Shown here: positions 32,515-45,300 of the stretch, piece by piece
How positions within the stretch are numbered: the first letter of the stretch is position 1
How the letters are laid out: each line of letters opens with the position of its first letter
Assembly: GCA_012845835.1 (NCBI GenBank)
Contig: JABAKD010000013.1
Location: forward strand, 10,735,201 to 10,799,200
DNA: 64,000 nucleotides
From: Undaria pinnatifida
Taxonomy: Eukaryota; Sar; Phaeophyceae; Laminariales; Alariaceae
Direction: 5' to 3'
Notes under the pieces: generated by a model
What the model was told of the DNA's origin: nothing
Seen by the model: only the letters and a program-made list of their open reading frames with translations
Database searches by the model: none
Translations under genes and position numbers: made by a program

Positions 32515-33520
32515 TTGGGAGGGGGGGGAGGGGATAGGAGGAAGCCAGCAGTGGTGGTTGTAGCGGTGGCATTTGGCGTTAGTAGTGCCAGTAGCTGCAA
32601 CGTCTGGAGTAACTCCTGTTAGCTGCAACAAAGGGAAAGCTTTTCCGCCCCCATCTTCCTTCCACCTTATGTTTCGTCCCTGGGGAAGCAGTAGTGGTTG
32701 CACGACGGCAGTGGAGTGAAATGGTGCGTAGGCCGAATCGAACAATAGTGGTACTGGGCACTGTTTTTTTTCTCTTTGAGATGTTGTAAACACCTACAGC
32801 CAGTAGCGCTACACGAAGAACATGTTGCGGTTCGTTAATTTTTTAGTCGTTTTTTTTTTTTGAAGAGTTTGTCCGGTGGCACCAAGAAAAAAACACGACC
32901 CGGGACATTTTTTCGTTCCGCTTCGCTTTTTCGTTGCCCGACCCCGCTCCGGCCGAAGATGGTCAAGCTTTTGCTGTTGTGTTGTTTCTAACACAAGGTA
33001 TTTCGTTGCCGAGAGCTGGGTACTTGTGTCACAGTAATCACGTTCTAATGGCCGGTGTTTTACTAAGGACAGTGGGGGAGGGGGGGGCGTCTCTGCAGCA
33101 AGGCATGCGCGTCTTGGGGGGGGAGGAGGGGAGACGGGAGGCAGGCTCTCTATATTTAGGCGTGTTGCGGCACGGTGGATGTTTGTAGACGGTGGGAGCA
33201 CGTGGGAGCAGAAGAAGGGAAGCGAGTTGAGGGAGGCAGCGCTTGGGGGGGGGGGGGGGCGAGAGCCTTGTGTGGAAATAGTCGTCCAGCAGTAATAGCA
33301 TCAAAAATTGACAACGTGAATATCGGTATCCTACCTGACGTTAACATGTGGTGACTCAAGGTGTCTATGTGTTGTGTTGATTTGGTGGTTCGCCCGCAAG
33401 GGCCGGTAATTATATCTATGATTTTACTGGAGCCCTGCTGTTGTAGCCAACAACACGAATACGATGCTCGGGTCGAACACCATGTTACAAGCTTCCACAC
33501 GTCAGGACCATCTAACAAAC
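32515..33520. other. Downstream of BRX1, no gene seen
   Basis: Probable 3' untranslated region and intergenic DNA. I see no clear AATAAA near the stop. G-rich runs lie at 33075-33090, 33115-33125 and 33246-33260. No coding evidence on either strand. Confidence 0.5.
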
Positions 33521-33529
33521 ATTTTTGCA

Positions 33530-33730
33530 TATCGGCATGTTACAAACTTTCACACATGGGTACCACGTTACAACTTTTGACACATTGACTCCATGTTACA
33601 AACTTTCCACATTCGACATGATGTTACAAATTCACACATCGACACCACCATGTACAAGCGACATCGACACCATGTTGCAAACTTTCCACATCGACACCAT
33701 GTTACAAACTTTCACATGTTGACACGATGA
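33530..33730 (+). repeat. Minisatellite M1, first block
   Basis: Repeats of CACATCGACACCATGTTACA followed by AACTTTC, about six diverged units of 25-40 bp. A second block lies at 35410-35650 in the same orientation. Confidence 0.8.
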
Positions 33731-33779
33731 GGGTGCAAATTTTCAAGGTTGTGCTCTGTAGGGGTTTGTAGATTCCGGG

Positions 33780-34230
33780 TAAGAGTATGAGAGTCTTACA
33801 GAACTTACAGAAGCTCCGGGTACGGGTATGGAAATGTCGCAGAACCCACAGAAGTTCCAGGTATTGTGGCACAGGCGTACAGAACTCACAGAAATTCCGG
33901 GTACGGTATAGAAAGGTTGTACCCGTACCCCGGGTGTTGTTGTACATGCGTACAGAACTCACAGAAGATCCATGTACGGGTATAAACGTCGTACAGAACT
34001 CACAGAAGTTCCGGGTAGGTATGAAAACGCTGTACCCTTACCCCGGGTATTGTGGCACGGGCGTACATAACTTACAGAAGTTATTAGTCAGGAAATACCT
34101 GGGTAAATACCTCGGGTATGGTTCTCGATGTACCTTACAGAACACAAGATTGTAAAGAAGTTTCGGGTACGGTAAATGAATGTCGTACAAGACTCAGAAG
34201 TTCTGGGTACGGGTAATGCCCAGGTAAATA
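33780..34230 (+). repeat. Minisatellite M2, first block
   Basis: Units around GTACAGAACTCACAGAAGTT, CCGGGTACGGGTATGAAA and CCCGGGTATTGTGGCACGGG, 60-110 bp long and diverged. A second block lies at 35020-35400. Confidence 0.8.
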
Positions 34231-35015
34231 TCCGCCTCAAGGGGACGAACAAACAAGATAGCACCACATACTACCTGGTGGTATCACGTATGTACCATTG
34301 CAGCCCATGTTTTTTGTTGTCGCTGTCTTGCACAATTCTGACGATAAGAACCGTTTCAACTTACTGGAAAACGACTTCCACGGTCACCGCTTTGCCTCCC
34401 AAATTGATATACTGTTGTGCAAGAACAAAACTTTGCAATAATGCTAACACTACTGCTATTGAATAGTAATAAAGTATACACACAAAATATATATATATAT
34501 ATGGCAAACCCGAAAATCCTTCCAACCGAGAAGCTAAAAATCATCTACATAGAGAAATCAATGACTATCATAACTACTATGCGTACCAATATAATACACA
34601 CCTGATGATGAAATATTATATAATAACATTTCTAAAAATCATAATATTTCCATGGGGAGCGCAGCTATACGGGAAATATGGGTTTTGTATATACGTACGG
34701 AATAATTGGCCAATAGCACGAATGTGAGTAAATGAAGCGTGCCATACGTACGTACGAAGTGACGCGTCATAGATAGTTAGAAGTCAGTTCCAACTTTGTT
34801 GGACTATCATACCGAATGAAAACAGGCGAATACAAATACTCCGAGTATACTGCAGTACAGCTATTAGTGTTAATAAGGGGTTCGTTTGTGTGCGTTGCTA
34901 TTCGTAAGTTCGTGTCGGTGTGGCGTGTGGTTGTGTGTGGCGGATCAGACATGACGTCATAATCCATAACAACATTAACACTGCACCGCAATCGACCCTA
35001 TAGTATTTACCGGCA
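34231..35015. other. No gene seen
   Basis: AT-rich stretch (ATATATATAT near 34490) with no recognisable element or coding frame. Confidence 0.5.
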
Positions 35016-35019
35016 CTCC

Positions 35020-35650
35020 GGTATTGTGACAAGGGTATACCCGTACCCCGGGTATTGTGTCACAGCCTTACAGCAGTCAAATAAGTCCCGGGTAACGATA
35101 TGGGGTTCTTACATAACTTAACGAAGTTCCGGGTCCGGGTACAGAGGTGTTACAGAACTCACATAAGTTCCGAGTATTGTGGCACGGGCGTAAAAAACTC
35201 ACAGAAGTTCCCGGTAGGTATGAAAATGCTGCACCCGTACCCCGGGTATTGTGGCGCGGGCGTACAGAACTCATAGAATTTCCGGGTACGGGTATGAACG
35301 TCATACAAAACTTACATAAGTTCCGGGTCGGGTATGAATGCCTCACAGAACTTACAGAAGTTCTTCGTAGGATAATACCGTTACGGTTTGTGAGTACCCT
35401 ACAGAACGCAACCTTGCAAATTTTCATACAGCGACACCATGTTACAAATTTTCACATATCGAAACGATGAGGTTTACAAACTTTAATACATCGACACCAT
35501 GTTACAAAGTTTCACCCACCAGTATCGACAATGTGTTACAAATCACACACCGACATCACGACACCACGTTACAAAGTTTCACATACGGATACCATGATAC
35601 TACTTTCAACTTTTCACACATCGACACCATGTTACAAACGTCCACACCTC
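35020..35650 (+). repeat. Minisatellites M2 then M1, second blocks
   Basis: M2 units at 35020-35400, then M1 units at 35410-35650. The order is the reverse of the first blocks (M1 then M2 at 33530-34230) while each unit keeps its orientation. Confidence 0.8.
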
Positions 35651-35782
35651 GGGCAGATAGATCACTATCTATAGTAGATCGTCTAAAGCACTCTATCCGC
35701 CGTTATTAGGTGTTGTGCAAGAGCGGTATCATTCAGATCCCATTGGGAAAACATGTGCGCAAGAGCTGCGTCACACAGATGT

Positions 35783-36222
35783 TAAATTAAAGGTGGGGGA
35801 CACAGAGTGCCCCCTGCAGGTCTGCCAATTGAGCAGGTCCTCGGAGAGTACTCACTTTCGTTCCTTCGTAGAGATGTAGCTTTATTCGTTTCCACCAGAG
35901 TCCGGGATAGCTTCTGAGATCGGAGGCACGTGCCTCCGATCTACTTTCTAACTCTCCCGAATATAAAACGCCAACCTTATCATACGAAACCCATCCAAAT
36001 GATCTCAAATTCGGATACCTACAGGCCTTTCGAGGCCGTATCTTAACACTAGCCCACCCTGACGAGTCGCATATGCAGAAATATGGGAGATTCGGGGAAA
36101 CTCCGGTTTTACGAACTAGACCATGAGTCGAAGATGCGGCTCCTCAAAACCCACTCCCACACCTCTAACCGTCTGGCTATGGAGCCAGGAACACGCGAAG
36201 AAAAGCAGTAGAAAGAAAAGCA
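35783..36222 (-). repeat. Repeat G1, copy 2
   Basis: Inverted copy of 19449-19884, near-identical, including the 24-bp palindrome at 35918-35941. The first copy is 16 kb away, on the other side of BRX1. Confidence 0.8.
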
Positions 36223-36255
36223 GACCCTACAGCAAGGCAATAGTCACCCATCAAA

Positions 36256-36420
36256 AACCTGCCGCATGCCGCCGGCGTGGCGGGGGGGGCAGAAAAGGCT
36301 CTAGAACCTGCCGCATGCCGCCGGTGTAGCGGGGGGGGCAGGAAAGGCTCTACGGTAAACCAACCACAGAAAAGGTACTAGGAAAGGCTCTACGGTAAAC
36401 CAACCACAGAAAAGGTACTA
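36256..36420 (+). repeat. Two short tandem duplications
   Basis: AACCTGCCGCATGCCGCCGG plus a G-run and GGCTCTA occurs twice (47 bp period), followed by AGGCTCTACGGTAAACCAAC with CACAGAAAAGGTACTA twice (40 bp period). The second pair is an exact copy. Confidence 0.8.
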
Positions 36421-36712
36421 TGGCGAGGCGAGCCCTCGTCGATATGGAGGGGAACACAGGCGCTAACACAAGGGAGAAGTCATGCGAAAAAAAACCCCGG
36501 CGGGCCATCGGCAAGGCGGGGGGTTAGACGAGGAAACGACGAATACCCGGGATGGAAGGTGTCAACACCTACAGCCCCGCTAGGGGAGGAAGTGTTTAGA
36601 CGAAAAAAAAACAAAGCAGAACAAATACAACACACAAAACATAAAAGATGGCACACAGACCCGTACACTGGTCGCCCCCCGGCTCTGGGCTGAGGAGGGC
36701 GTCGGCAGGGCG

Positions 36713-37268
36713 AGGGTTTTTGGGTCGTGGGTTCGATCCCCACATCCACACCATAATAAACTTTTCAGGTTTTCCCCATGTCGACCTTGAAAAATACTCT
36801 CCCCGGTATGCCCAGGAAATGAAACGACTTGGATATAGACAGAGGTCCGCCGTATATGCGGCCGACCTGCTATCCCGCCGTTTCAGGGGGGGAGAGTGTT
36901 ATAAGGCTTAGTTTGGGTAAGCTATTGGTTAACCTTTTGCAAGTGGTCAAACGGACTAATACCCCACTAATATCTTAACAAATGGCGTCGTCGACAGACC
37001 ATGGGTTTTTTGGGTCGTGGGTTCGATCCCCACCATTCGCAACAATAAACTTTTCAGATTTTCCCATGTCGAACTTGAAAAATACTCTCCCTGGTATCCC
37101 CAGCAAGTGAAACGGCTTGGATATTGACAGAGGTCCGCCGTATATCCGGCCGACCTGCTATCCCGCCGTTTCAGGGGGGAAGAGTGTTATAAGGCTTAGT
37201 GTGGGTAAGCTATCGGTTAACCTTTTGCAAGTGGTCAAACGGACTAATACCCCACTAATTACCTTAAC
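36713..37268 (+). repeat. tRNA-like SINE family S2, head-to-tail dimer
   Basis: Each unit carries GGGTCGTGGGTTCGATCCCC, where GTGGG/CCCAC form a perfect T-stem (36727-36743 and 37017-37033). It continues CAATAAACTTTTCAGATTTT, CGGCCGACCTGCTATCCCGC and ends CGGACTAATACCCCACTAAT. Unit 2 starts with ATGGCGTCGTCGACAGACCA (36981). Unit 1 has a different, longer 5' part. Length near 290 bp. Confidence 0.7.
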
Positions 37269-37269
37269 A

Positions 37270-39015
37270 CAGATCCCCCCTGGCAAGGTATTCCTCTAGA
37301 TCATATAAATAAGGATGTGTCTGCCCGGAAATATGTAGTTCATGAATTGGGGATTTGATCTGTCCGATGTGTGCTATAGATGTCTCTACCGGCATAGCTC
37401 GATTCTCGGATTGGACACCATGTTGCAAATGTTCGCACATTGGAAAGATCACAATCCAGATAATCTAAATACCAGGTACTATTCGTGCCGTTAATAGATA
37501 GGCGTTGTGCAAGAAGAGCGGTATGATACAAATCCCATTCGGAAAAACACATCCGCAAGAAGAGCCGTGTCACACAAATCCCACTCCGCAGGACATTATC
37601 TAGATCGTGCAGTTAATATAAATCAGGAATGTCTACCCGGAAATATCTTGCAAATTAATTGGGGATGTGATCTGTCCGACGTATGCAAACGCCATCTCTG
37701 CCAGCATAGCCGAAGGGTCGTGGTGCTTCTCACCCCACAGACGCGTCCAGTAGCATACTACTTATATGTCCGAATTTTTACCGACGATGCAAGGTTTTAC
37801 TCCAGCCCGTCCTCTTTACTATGCAAGACATATCTTACTGAGCTCTTGCATGGCCTACCACCTGCGTTCCCGCTGCAGGGGTCAGCGCCCTTGCCGTGGC
37901 ATTTCCGTTTTTCTCTCGACGTTCCGAACAACGAAGGATGGGATGCAGGTTTTGGTCGGGGCTCAGAAATGCCCAAATGCGCTTGCTTGTCTTGAGGTTG
38001 AACACGCTGTGAGCATGGGGGTCCATTAGGCCTGGTTTTATGCTGCTTGATGATTCGTTGCTCCGCACAACATATGAAAAGGCTTCTACCCTCGGGGCAC
38101 TCGTCATGATTGCCGCTTCGAACGCTAATTTCCCGTGACGCTCTCCAACGAAAGCACCAGCCCAACGCACTCATGTTCGCCTTCATATCACCTCCCCAGC
38201 TGGTTGACCAAGGAAGGTCAGCTTCGCTATACTGCAGACGGTGCACATAGACGGAGGGTGCACTTCCTGCCGCTTTCTGCAAACCCACGTTTCATGTTAC
38301 ACTCAGGGTCTAGTTCAAGGGGTGTTCGTTGGGTAGGCTTGGTGTTCCCTTCACGATTTATCGCTGCTTTGAACCCTCGCCGTAGACGTCGGAACGACTC
38401 CGCCTTCACGCTTCAGGCCTTTCACCGGCATGCAGTAAATTCATACTAGTATATAGGAACGCACTTGCGGCAACAATTTTTGAGTAAGCTTGACGCCACC
38501 CCGACATATTTTCGCTGCTTCGCACCCTGGCTCCAATTTCGTTTTTTTTTGTGCGGTCGACACTTGTTCCCAGCAAGTATAAGTCCTAGCATACGGTGCG
38601 ACGATCAGGAACATATTTGTTTCGAAACCAAAAGACGAGATAGTTTGAGTTTTCATCGGAAAGGCAACTTTCAATGAGGAGAATCGGCTGAAAAATTGTG
38701 GAGAAACTGCATCATGCGTTACGGAGTGCTCTCCGTAGATGGATAGTCAACAGATTCGGCGTGAAACCATGTAATGGTCGGGGTGGAACCAGGTGATTGC
38801 AAATGCCACGTTCACATCAAGGCCATCATAGATGGGCAAGAATGTAAGTGACGGTAGTGGTCCACGCAGGACACCCCACGTTGTTCACTGCTCAGCTCTG
38901 CCTGCCTGTCCTATACCGTTCCATTCGAGTAACGTCGACCCTGTTTCAAGGCAGCGAGCCAAAGAAGAGAATAATAAAGACACCGAAACCCATGAGGAGA
39001 ACGCCTCCCAAGACC
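37270..39015. other. Intergenic, with diverged repeats and no gene
   Basis: Bases 37500-37700 contain two similar blocks (CAAGAAGAGCSGTRTSA-ACA plus CAAATCCCA) and TCTGTCCGACGTATGCAAAC, and the same words occur diverged at 48880-49020. Between 37720 and 39015 I see no element and no convincing coding frame, although open frames of 160 codons overlap on opposite strands. Confidence 0.5.
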
Positions 39016-39021
39016 GACGAC

Positions 39022-39396
39022 CCTGTGTTATAAGGCTTAGTTTGGGTAAGCTATTGGTTAACCTTTGCAAGTGGTCAAACGGACTAATACCCCACTAAGT
39101 CCTTAACAAATGGCGTCGTCGACAGACCATGGGTTTCTGGGTCGTGGGTTCGATCCCCACATCCACCATAATAAACTTTTTCAGATTTTCCCATGGCGAA
39201 CTTGAAAAATACTCTCCCCAGTATACCCAGGAAATGAAACGGCTTGGATATATTGACAGGTCCGCCCGTATATCCGGCCGACCTGGTATCCCGCCGTTTC
39301 AGGGGGGGAGAGTGTTATAAGGCTTAGTTTGGGTAAGATATTGGTTAACCTTTTGCAAGTGGTCAAACGGACTAATACCCCACTAATAACCTTAAC
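39022..39396 (+). repeat. SINE family S2, truncated unit plus full unit
   Basis: 39022-39107 is the 3' part only (TTATAAGGCTTAGTTTGGGT to ACCCCACTAA). The full unit runs from 39109 (ATGGCGTCGTCGACAGACCA) with its T-stem at 39144-39160 and ends at 39396. As in the first pair, the units are head to tail with one or two bases between them. Confidence 0.7.
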
Positions 39397-39654
39397 ACCT
39401 GCACCACCTCGGGGACCACTTCACACATGGTGTCTCGCGGCAAAATCCTTGTAGCCATGCTCTTGGGGCGGCATGTTGGTGACAATTTACCGTGGCTGCA
39501 CCCCCCCCCGAGTCGCTATAATACTGTGGCGACATTCTTGTGCCTGCACCCCTATGTTGCTTTGTTAACCCAACTTAGACACCCTCTACACCGTGCCAAG
39601 TGAATCACTCGATCTCTTAGACCTGAGTTTTTAACCCGTCATTATGTCCCCCCA

Positions 39655-39860
39655 GCTGTGCAAGCAATGTCTGCATGGTTGGTGAAAACCCGACGTGCTC
39701 CGTCCCGGCATACCAGGGATGCGAGGGTCTAGTAGCTATGGCCATACGACTACGGCCATGCACAGACTGGGTACACCCCCCCCCACCCCAGCTGGTCGAG
39801 GGTCTATGGCCATACGACTACAGCCATGCACAAACTGGGTACTGAGTACACCCCCCAGCT
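39655..39860 (+). repeat. Repeat R2, 3' modules (two)
   Basis: GTGCAAGCAATGTCTGCATG, CCCGACGTGCTCCGTCCCGG, ACTACGGCCATGCACAGACT, GGGTACACCCCC, then a second partial copy AGGGTCTATGGCCATACGAC ending GAGTACACCCCCC. Both stop at C-runs. Confidence 0.7.
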
Positions 39861-40015
39861 GGTTTACTTGAGACGTGCCACCCATGCTATAATTCAGATG
39901 GTGAACGCTCACAACAACTGCTCAAAGGGAAACATCTCAATTCTAGACAAAGCTTGACCGCCAGGCAAACCTACTCAGGCGAACCTTTGTAACAGGTATC
40001 GTATTGGATAGTAAA

Positions 40016-40400
40016 GGTTTTGGTGATCAAAGTGGTGTTTGTGGGGCGTTGGTGTGGGTGGCCAAAATGGTGTTTTTGGTGGTGTTCGTTATGGTGATCG
40101 TGGTGGTGTTGGCCGTGGCGGGGTTCCTGACAGTGGTGTTGATCCTGATCTTGTTGGCTGCATTGTTGTGTTGGTGGTGCTGGGTTGGGTGTTGGTGGTG
40201 GTTGTGTGTTGCTATTGGTGGGTATGGCGCTGGTGTTTGTTGCGTTGGTGTTAGTGGTGATAGTGGAGGGTGTGGTGTTGGTTTCAGTGGCGTCGGTATT
40301 GATGTTGGTGTTTGCTGGTGGTGTTGGGGTTGGACTTGGAGATGATGTTGGTCTTAGTGGTTGTCCCGATGGTTGTGTTGGTGTTGGTGGTGTAGGTCCT
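40016..40400 (+). repeat. TGG/TTG-rich minisatellite
   Basis: Almost no C or A on the + strand; built from GGTGGTGTTGG-type words (GTTGGTGTTTG, GGTGTTGGTGG). Open frames coding Val/Gly runs are a by-product of the composition. Confidence 0.75.
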
Positions 40401-42655
40401 ATTTTCTATTATTTTGAGGTCTCATGCACTCGCGCAATGCAATCCTTGAATGTTCCTTCAACGCTATAGTGCAATCGGGACACCCAAGAAGAACATTGGA
40501 CGATATACCATCCGAAAATGTTATTATTATAATAGCCATTATTAATAATAAAAAAACAAACTATACCCATAAAAAAGTTTTGGTAGTGGAAGCCGACAAT
40601 AAGAAGAAAAAACTAGAGGACCGCAAAACCAAAACATGGTACCCGCCAGTCTATAGTTTACGATACAGACACAAAACGGTAAAGCGAAAGGGGCGGGGGG
40701 AGGCTCGGCCACGCTAAAAACAGCAAGAAACAAAAAACCTTCCTAAAGACAGCAAGAAACAAAAAAACTTCCACCGAAAAACGCCGTTGATTCTGCATAA
40801 TGCCGCATCGCAGCCTGATACTAAAATACCGCGGCCTGATACCATACCGTCCCGCCTGCAAATGAGATATGGAACGACGCAATCATGGCGCGGTAAACGG
40901 TACCAGGATGTAGCATGCGGTAAACCCCGCCTCCCCATCATCCAGCTCGAGAAAACGCCCAACTACCATGGCCACCCACCATGGGCGGCGCTTTGGAATC
41001 TACTCTATTTTATACCGCTGTAGGTTAACTCGTTTAGAACTAAAACCACCCGCAAACTAACTCCACGTAGACTGTCCCCACAGCAAGAGCCAATCCTGCA
41101 CAAAAAAATACTTCGAAGGCAGTGTAATTATAGATAATACCAATTCGAAGCACAAAAAATAAATACTGCTGCTGCTGCAACCTTTTGACACTTGCCAGAG
41201 TATTTCGACGTAGGTACCAGCAAAAACAAAAACAAAACGCAAACTGAAACACCCTTGCAAAAAGTAAGGAGAGGACATACACGAGGCAGCCCCCCCCCCC
41301 CCCCCTCCCCCCGCTCCCCTCCTCTCCATTTCCCTTCCCCTCCCTCCACCCCCGCCAACCCCCCTCTCCCCCAACCCGCCCTATTCCACCCTCCCTCATA
41401 TATACCCAGAACACTCCCCACCCCATCCCCTCCCTCTTCGACATTCTTCCCGATATATGGAGGACATGTCACGCACATCTTAACGGCAGACACATGCAAG
41501 GCGCGCGCGCACAGCTACTTGCTGTAAGGTACTGTGTGTGGTCCGCCACCCTTACCCATACCAGCCCGGCGTAGCTGGGTTATACCACTATGAAAGAAAA
41601 TATTTACGACAGATCTACTTCACATGAATACCCCAAAGGTCCTCACATTTTGCGCCCGAAAGTGGTTTATGGACGGAAATGTAAGGATCGTTTAGATATT
41701 AACATGAATATCAAACCGTCATTACATTTACGACCGTCGTGGACGGTAATATAAGGACCTTTACATTTCACATTAATACTCCAAAGGTCTTGGCATTTGG
41801 GCCCAGCGTGCCATGACACAGGGGATGGAACATTGCGTAGTGCACGTTCTTCTGCGGTATTTAGCACAACATACGCCGGTAGCTTGTGGGGACATCCCTG
41901 CAGATACTGGCGAGTTACGCACTCCTACGGTATGGAATCCTTTGTAACGGCGTTTTGCAAAACCCAACCAAAGCGAGCGTCCACTGACATGGGCGCTTCA
42001 CGACAACTGCTTAAAAAAATCAAGCGTTCCAATTAGATTTGGTGCGAGGCGTGCAAATACTGTCCCCTAGGCTACTTGGAACATAGATCGGATCAGCACC
42101 GCAAGGGGCAGCTGTCTGTACACAATTGGGTGCCGACACCAAAACTGCAGGCCGCTGTACAACATGCTCGCAAGCATGCTGCCACCGGCACTATGGCTTC
42201 AGACCGCCCACCCTGTACGGTCAGTCAGACCGCACACCTCGATGGTGCGGTGCCATGCTTGACGACAACAACCGCACTAAAGGGGGACCGCGAACTATCC
42301 CCGCATAATACTACCGGTACCAATATTTCAAGCCGTTCACCCCGTACGGTCAGCCCGCACTTCTCAATAGTTTTCAGACCCGGGCCTCAAAAGGGTCCAT
42401 ACTGCTATGAGGGAGGCAGGGTTCTTCGATAATGCGGTCCGACTGACCGCACCGGGTCCCCCGACAGTGCGCTGCCTTGCTAGACGACCCTTCTGCCTCA
42501 GTGCAATCCCTCACATAGTGCGGTGTCTTGCTGGACGACCCTTAGCCCTACAACACAGCCTTGGTCCCTTGATAGTTTGCGGTCCCTTCCTATGAATAGA
42601 CGACAATAACCGCATTCAAGTGGGACCCCGAACTATCTCGATAGAGTGCGATACA
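40401..42655. other. Intergenic, no gene seen
   Basis: C-rich run near 41290-41400. A duplicated word pair at 41625-41790 (CCAAAGGTCCTCACATTTTG and CCAAAGGTCTTGGCATTTGG) flanks an AT-rich core with two TAAGGAYC motifs. Bases 42060-42600 contain several GTGCGGTC/GACCGCAC words leading into the next minisatellite. No coding support. Confidence 0.5.
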
Positions 42656-42659
42656 ATAC

Positions 42660-42890
42660 TACTCTGTAGGACGAGGCCGTGACAGGCGATTTCGACCGCA
42701 CTAAACTGGGATCCTGCACTAAGGTACCACACTAAACTGGGACCCCGCACTAAAGGGTAACGCACTAAAGGGCACCAAACTGAACTGGGACCCCGCACAA
42801 AAGGGTACCGCACTAAAATGGGAACCCGCACTAAACTGTACCACGCAAAACTGGGACCCCGCTCTAAAGGGTACCGCACTAGCCCGGAAG
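42660..42890 (+). repeat. Minisatellite of CACTAAACTGGGACCCCG units
   Basis: About eleven short units alternating ACTAAACTGGGACCCCGC and ACTAAAGGGTACCGC (15-18 bp), with scattered changes. The related GGACCGCGAACTATC words upstream suggest an older, wider array from about 42220. Confidence 0.85.
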
Positions 42891-44790
42891 CACGACTGTA
42901 CCAGGAATAACCACCAGCAATACGCGAGTAAAAACTATTAGTCTATTCGTAAATATAAGCGAGACTGGGAAGCTTTGCGGCACGCCCAAAAGTGCCATAT
43001 ATTTACGATCACATTGACTGCTATAAACCAATGCTTGCTGTATTAGTAGTGTGATTCTATTAATACATCAGACAACAGTTTCAATATCAACACCATGACT
43101 GGAGAAAAAAAAAACAGGAACATTACCCGCCCGCGGCAGCTGTGGCACGAGCACGCACGAAAACGCCTCATTGTCATCACGCAAGACAGCAGTGTCCGTG
43201 CACGAAAACATCCTGGAAATTCAAAGCTACTCTCACGCTGACGACAGACGTGCTAAGCACGCCACCCCCCCCTGTCCGCGTAGAATACACGTAATTATCG
43301 TTTCAAAACGCAAAAAACGTAGAAGAGGATCATCACACATACGATAGAAACATTAAACGTAACAACAAGGCAATACAACAACAGCAACATGCAATTATAA
43401 CGACCAACTCGCACCCACCACCCAGCTGCAACAACGGTAACATCAACAACAGCCACCACCACCTAGAAATACCGCCGCCAACATTACCAACCCAGGCACG
43501 AAGAGCAAAAAAACGCGCCTCTTGTCCTACAACCCTGTTCCTTAGAGCAAAAGAGAGGGAGAAAAATACAAAAATACAAAAGTACATTCTGTGGGATTGC
43601 GGAAAAACAACATAATCAGCCTCCACGTTTGTTCGTAGGTACCAGCGGAGGCACGAGCAAAAACAAAACAGCCCCCCCCCCCCTCCCCCCCCCCCCCCGC
43701 CTCACCCTCGTTTCTGCTTTCGGTAATTTACAAGTGGAAACAAAAGCTAGCCATTGCCCCCCCGGCCTTCGGCAAAACAAAGGCAAAACAAATGCCGATC
43801 AAAGCCCCGCCCCCCCCAGCTCTTCCGTCCTTTCCCCCTCTGTGCAATTCGGCAAAACCGAAAACAAAATACAACGGTCAAACATAGCGAACAGTCACTA
43901 CCGACCCACCCCCCCTCCCTCGCCCCCCCCCTCCCACCAAAACACAGATATCAGGCAACGCTCTCTCTCTAACGCATCCCTTTGCAAGCCAGCCACGGTG
44001 TGACCATCACCAACCAGCCCAGCTGCGGGGAAGCACAACCAGGTGTTCCCCTTCCCTTCTCACATCTCCATGCTCTTTTCAACCAAAAACGTTATAAAAA
44101 AAACGCTGACCTCCTTTCTCCCCCCTCTCTGTCCCGCCTCCCCCGAGCCCCAAGAGCAAGCAAAAACGGCATCCACAGCGAAAACGAAAACGACGCAACG
44201 ACAAACGACCTCTTCTTTTGTTACTGAAAATGACAACAAAAACGAAAAACAGAAACGAAAAACAATAAAAAAGGAAACCGAAGACGAAAAACGAAACAAA
44301 AATCGACAACGAAACCGAAATCGAAACCAAAAAGCCAAAAACAAACAAAATGAGGCTGCGCGACCTCCAATCCCGCTCTCGTACTCACTCTCCCACTCTC
44401 TTATTAATTATCGAGTGAAATAAATACAAAAAAAAACGAGATATCGCGGTGGTATATGGAATTGTTCACAGGCTTGGGGAGAGCAAGCGTTGGGCGGAGA
44501 TCACTCCCAGTCTTCCTCCCTCTCTCCCCCTATAAACCCACCACCATAATAACGCCTCCTTCCTTCCTTCTCAAACTCCTTCCCTCCCACGTTACAACTC
44601 CCTCCCTCTATACATCAATCTTTCCCTCTCGGACTCCCTCCTTTCCTCGCCCCTTCCCTCCCTCTACAACTCTCTCCCTCGTCTATCAGTGTCTTCCTTC
44701 CCCCCTCATCGTTCCAAGGTCATCCTGCAACCGCGCATTATCATAAACAAAAAAACACGAGCGACGGGGTAAGGTGGGGGGGATAGGGAG
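42891..44790. other. Intergenic, no gene seen
   Basis: C-runs at 43671-43699 and 43908-43940; an A/G-rich AAACGAAAAC array at 44160-44345; a CTTCCCTCC-rich tract at 44510-44720. Nothing coding is supported. Confidence 0.5.
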
Positions 44791-44794
44791 GGGG

Positions 44795-45300
44795 GGGGGT
44801 GTACTCGATATTCATGCATGGCCGTAGTGGTATGACCATAGCTATTAGACCCTCGCATCCCTACTATGCCGGGACGGAGCATGTCGGGTTTTCACTGATC
44901 AGGCTGGCATTGCTTTCACCAAGCGCGAAGCGCCGTGAGGAGTTCGGCGAGTCGCATGAAGGGTGAACTGCATCCTGCCAAGAACCGCTTGTGAGCCTGA
45001 CTTGCATATTGATGACAGCTTCAATGAGTTAATATATTTTCCGGCATGGCCACTTCCAGAAACAGCAGTGGGAGTACTATGTAACTCTGCCTCGTGGATG
45101 CCTTACCATACACACTACGTGATATGATCATTCCCCTTGTGCAGAGTAAAATTTCTCCACCCCGCACAAATTATCTAACTCGATCGCCAGCTGTGATTGA
45201 CGGCCAAAAATAAAAAAACGGTAGCCTGGTGGTCTAGCTCATGTAGTGACCGGCATGCTTTACAGTGTCGTTGCCAACCGACGCCAACCCAACCTATATA
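44795..45300 (-). repeat. Repeat R2, long copy
   Basis: Reverse of the element at 60815-61715 without the nested SINE. On the - strand it runs from CGTTGCCAACCGACGCC/TATATAG words through GGTGGTCTAG, CTGTGATTGACGGCC, CCGCACAAATTATCTAACTC, TACATAGTACTCCCACTGCT, GACTCGCCGAACTCCTCACG and ends GAATATCGAGTAC at a C-run (G-run on +). Confidence 0.8.

Noticed and set aside
36727-36743. A true tRNA gene at the GTGGGTTCGATCCCCAC T-arm
   Set aside because: No matching acceptor, D-arm or anticodon arm upstream, and the same T-arm recurs in two further SINE units.
40016-40469. Val/Gly-rich membrane-like protein
   Set aside because: Produced by the TGG/TTG-rich minisatellite; no complexity outside the repeat.
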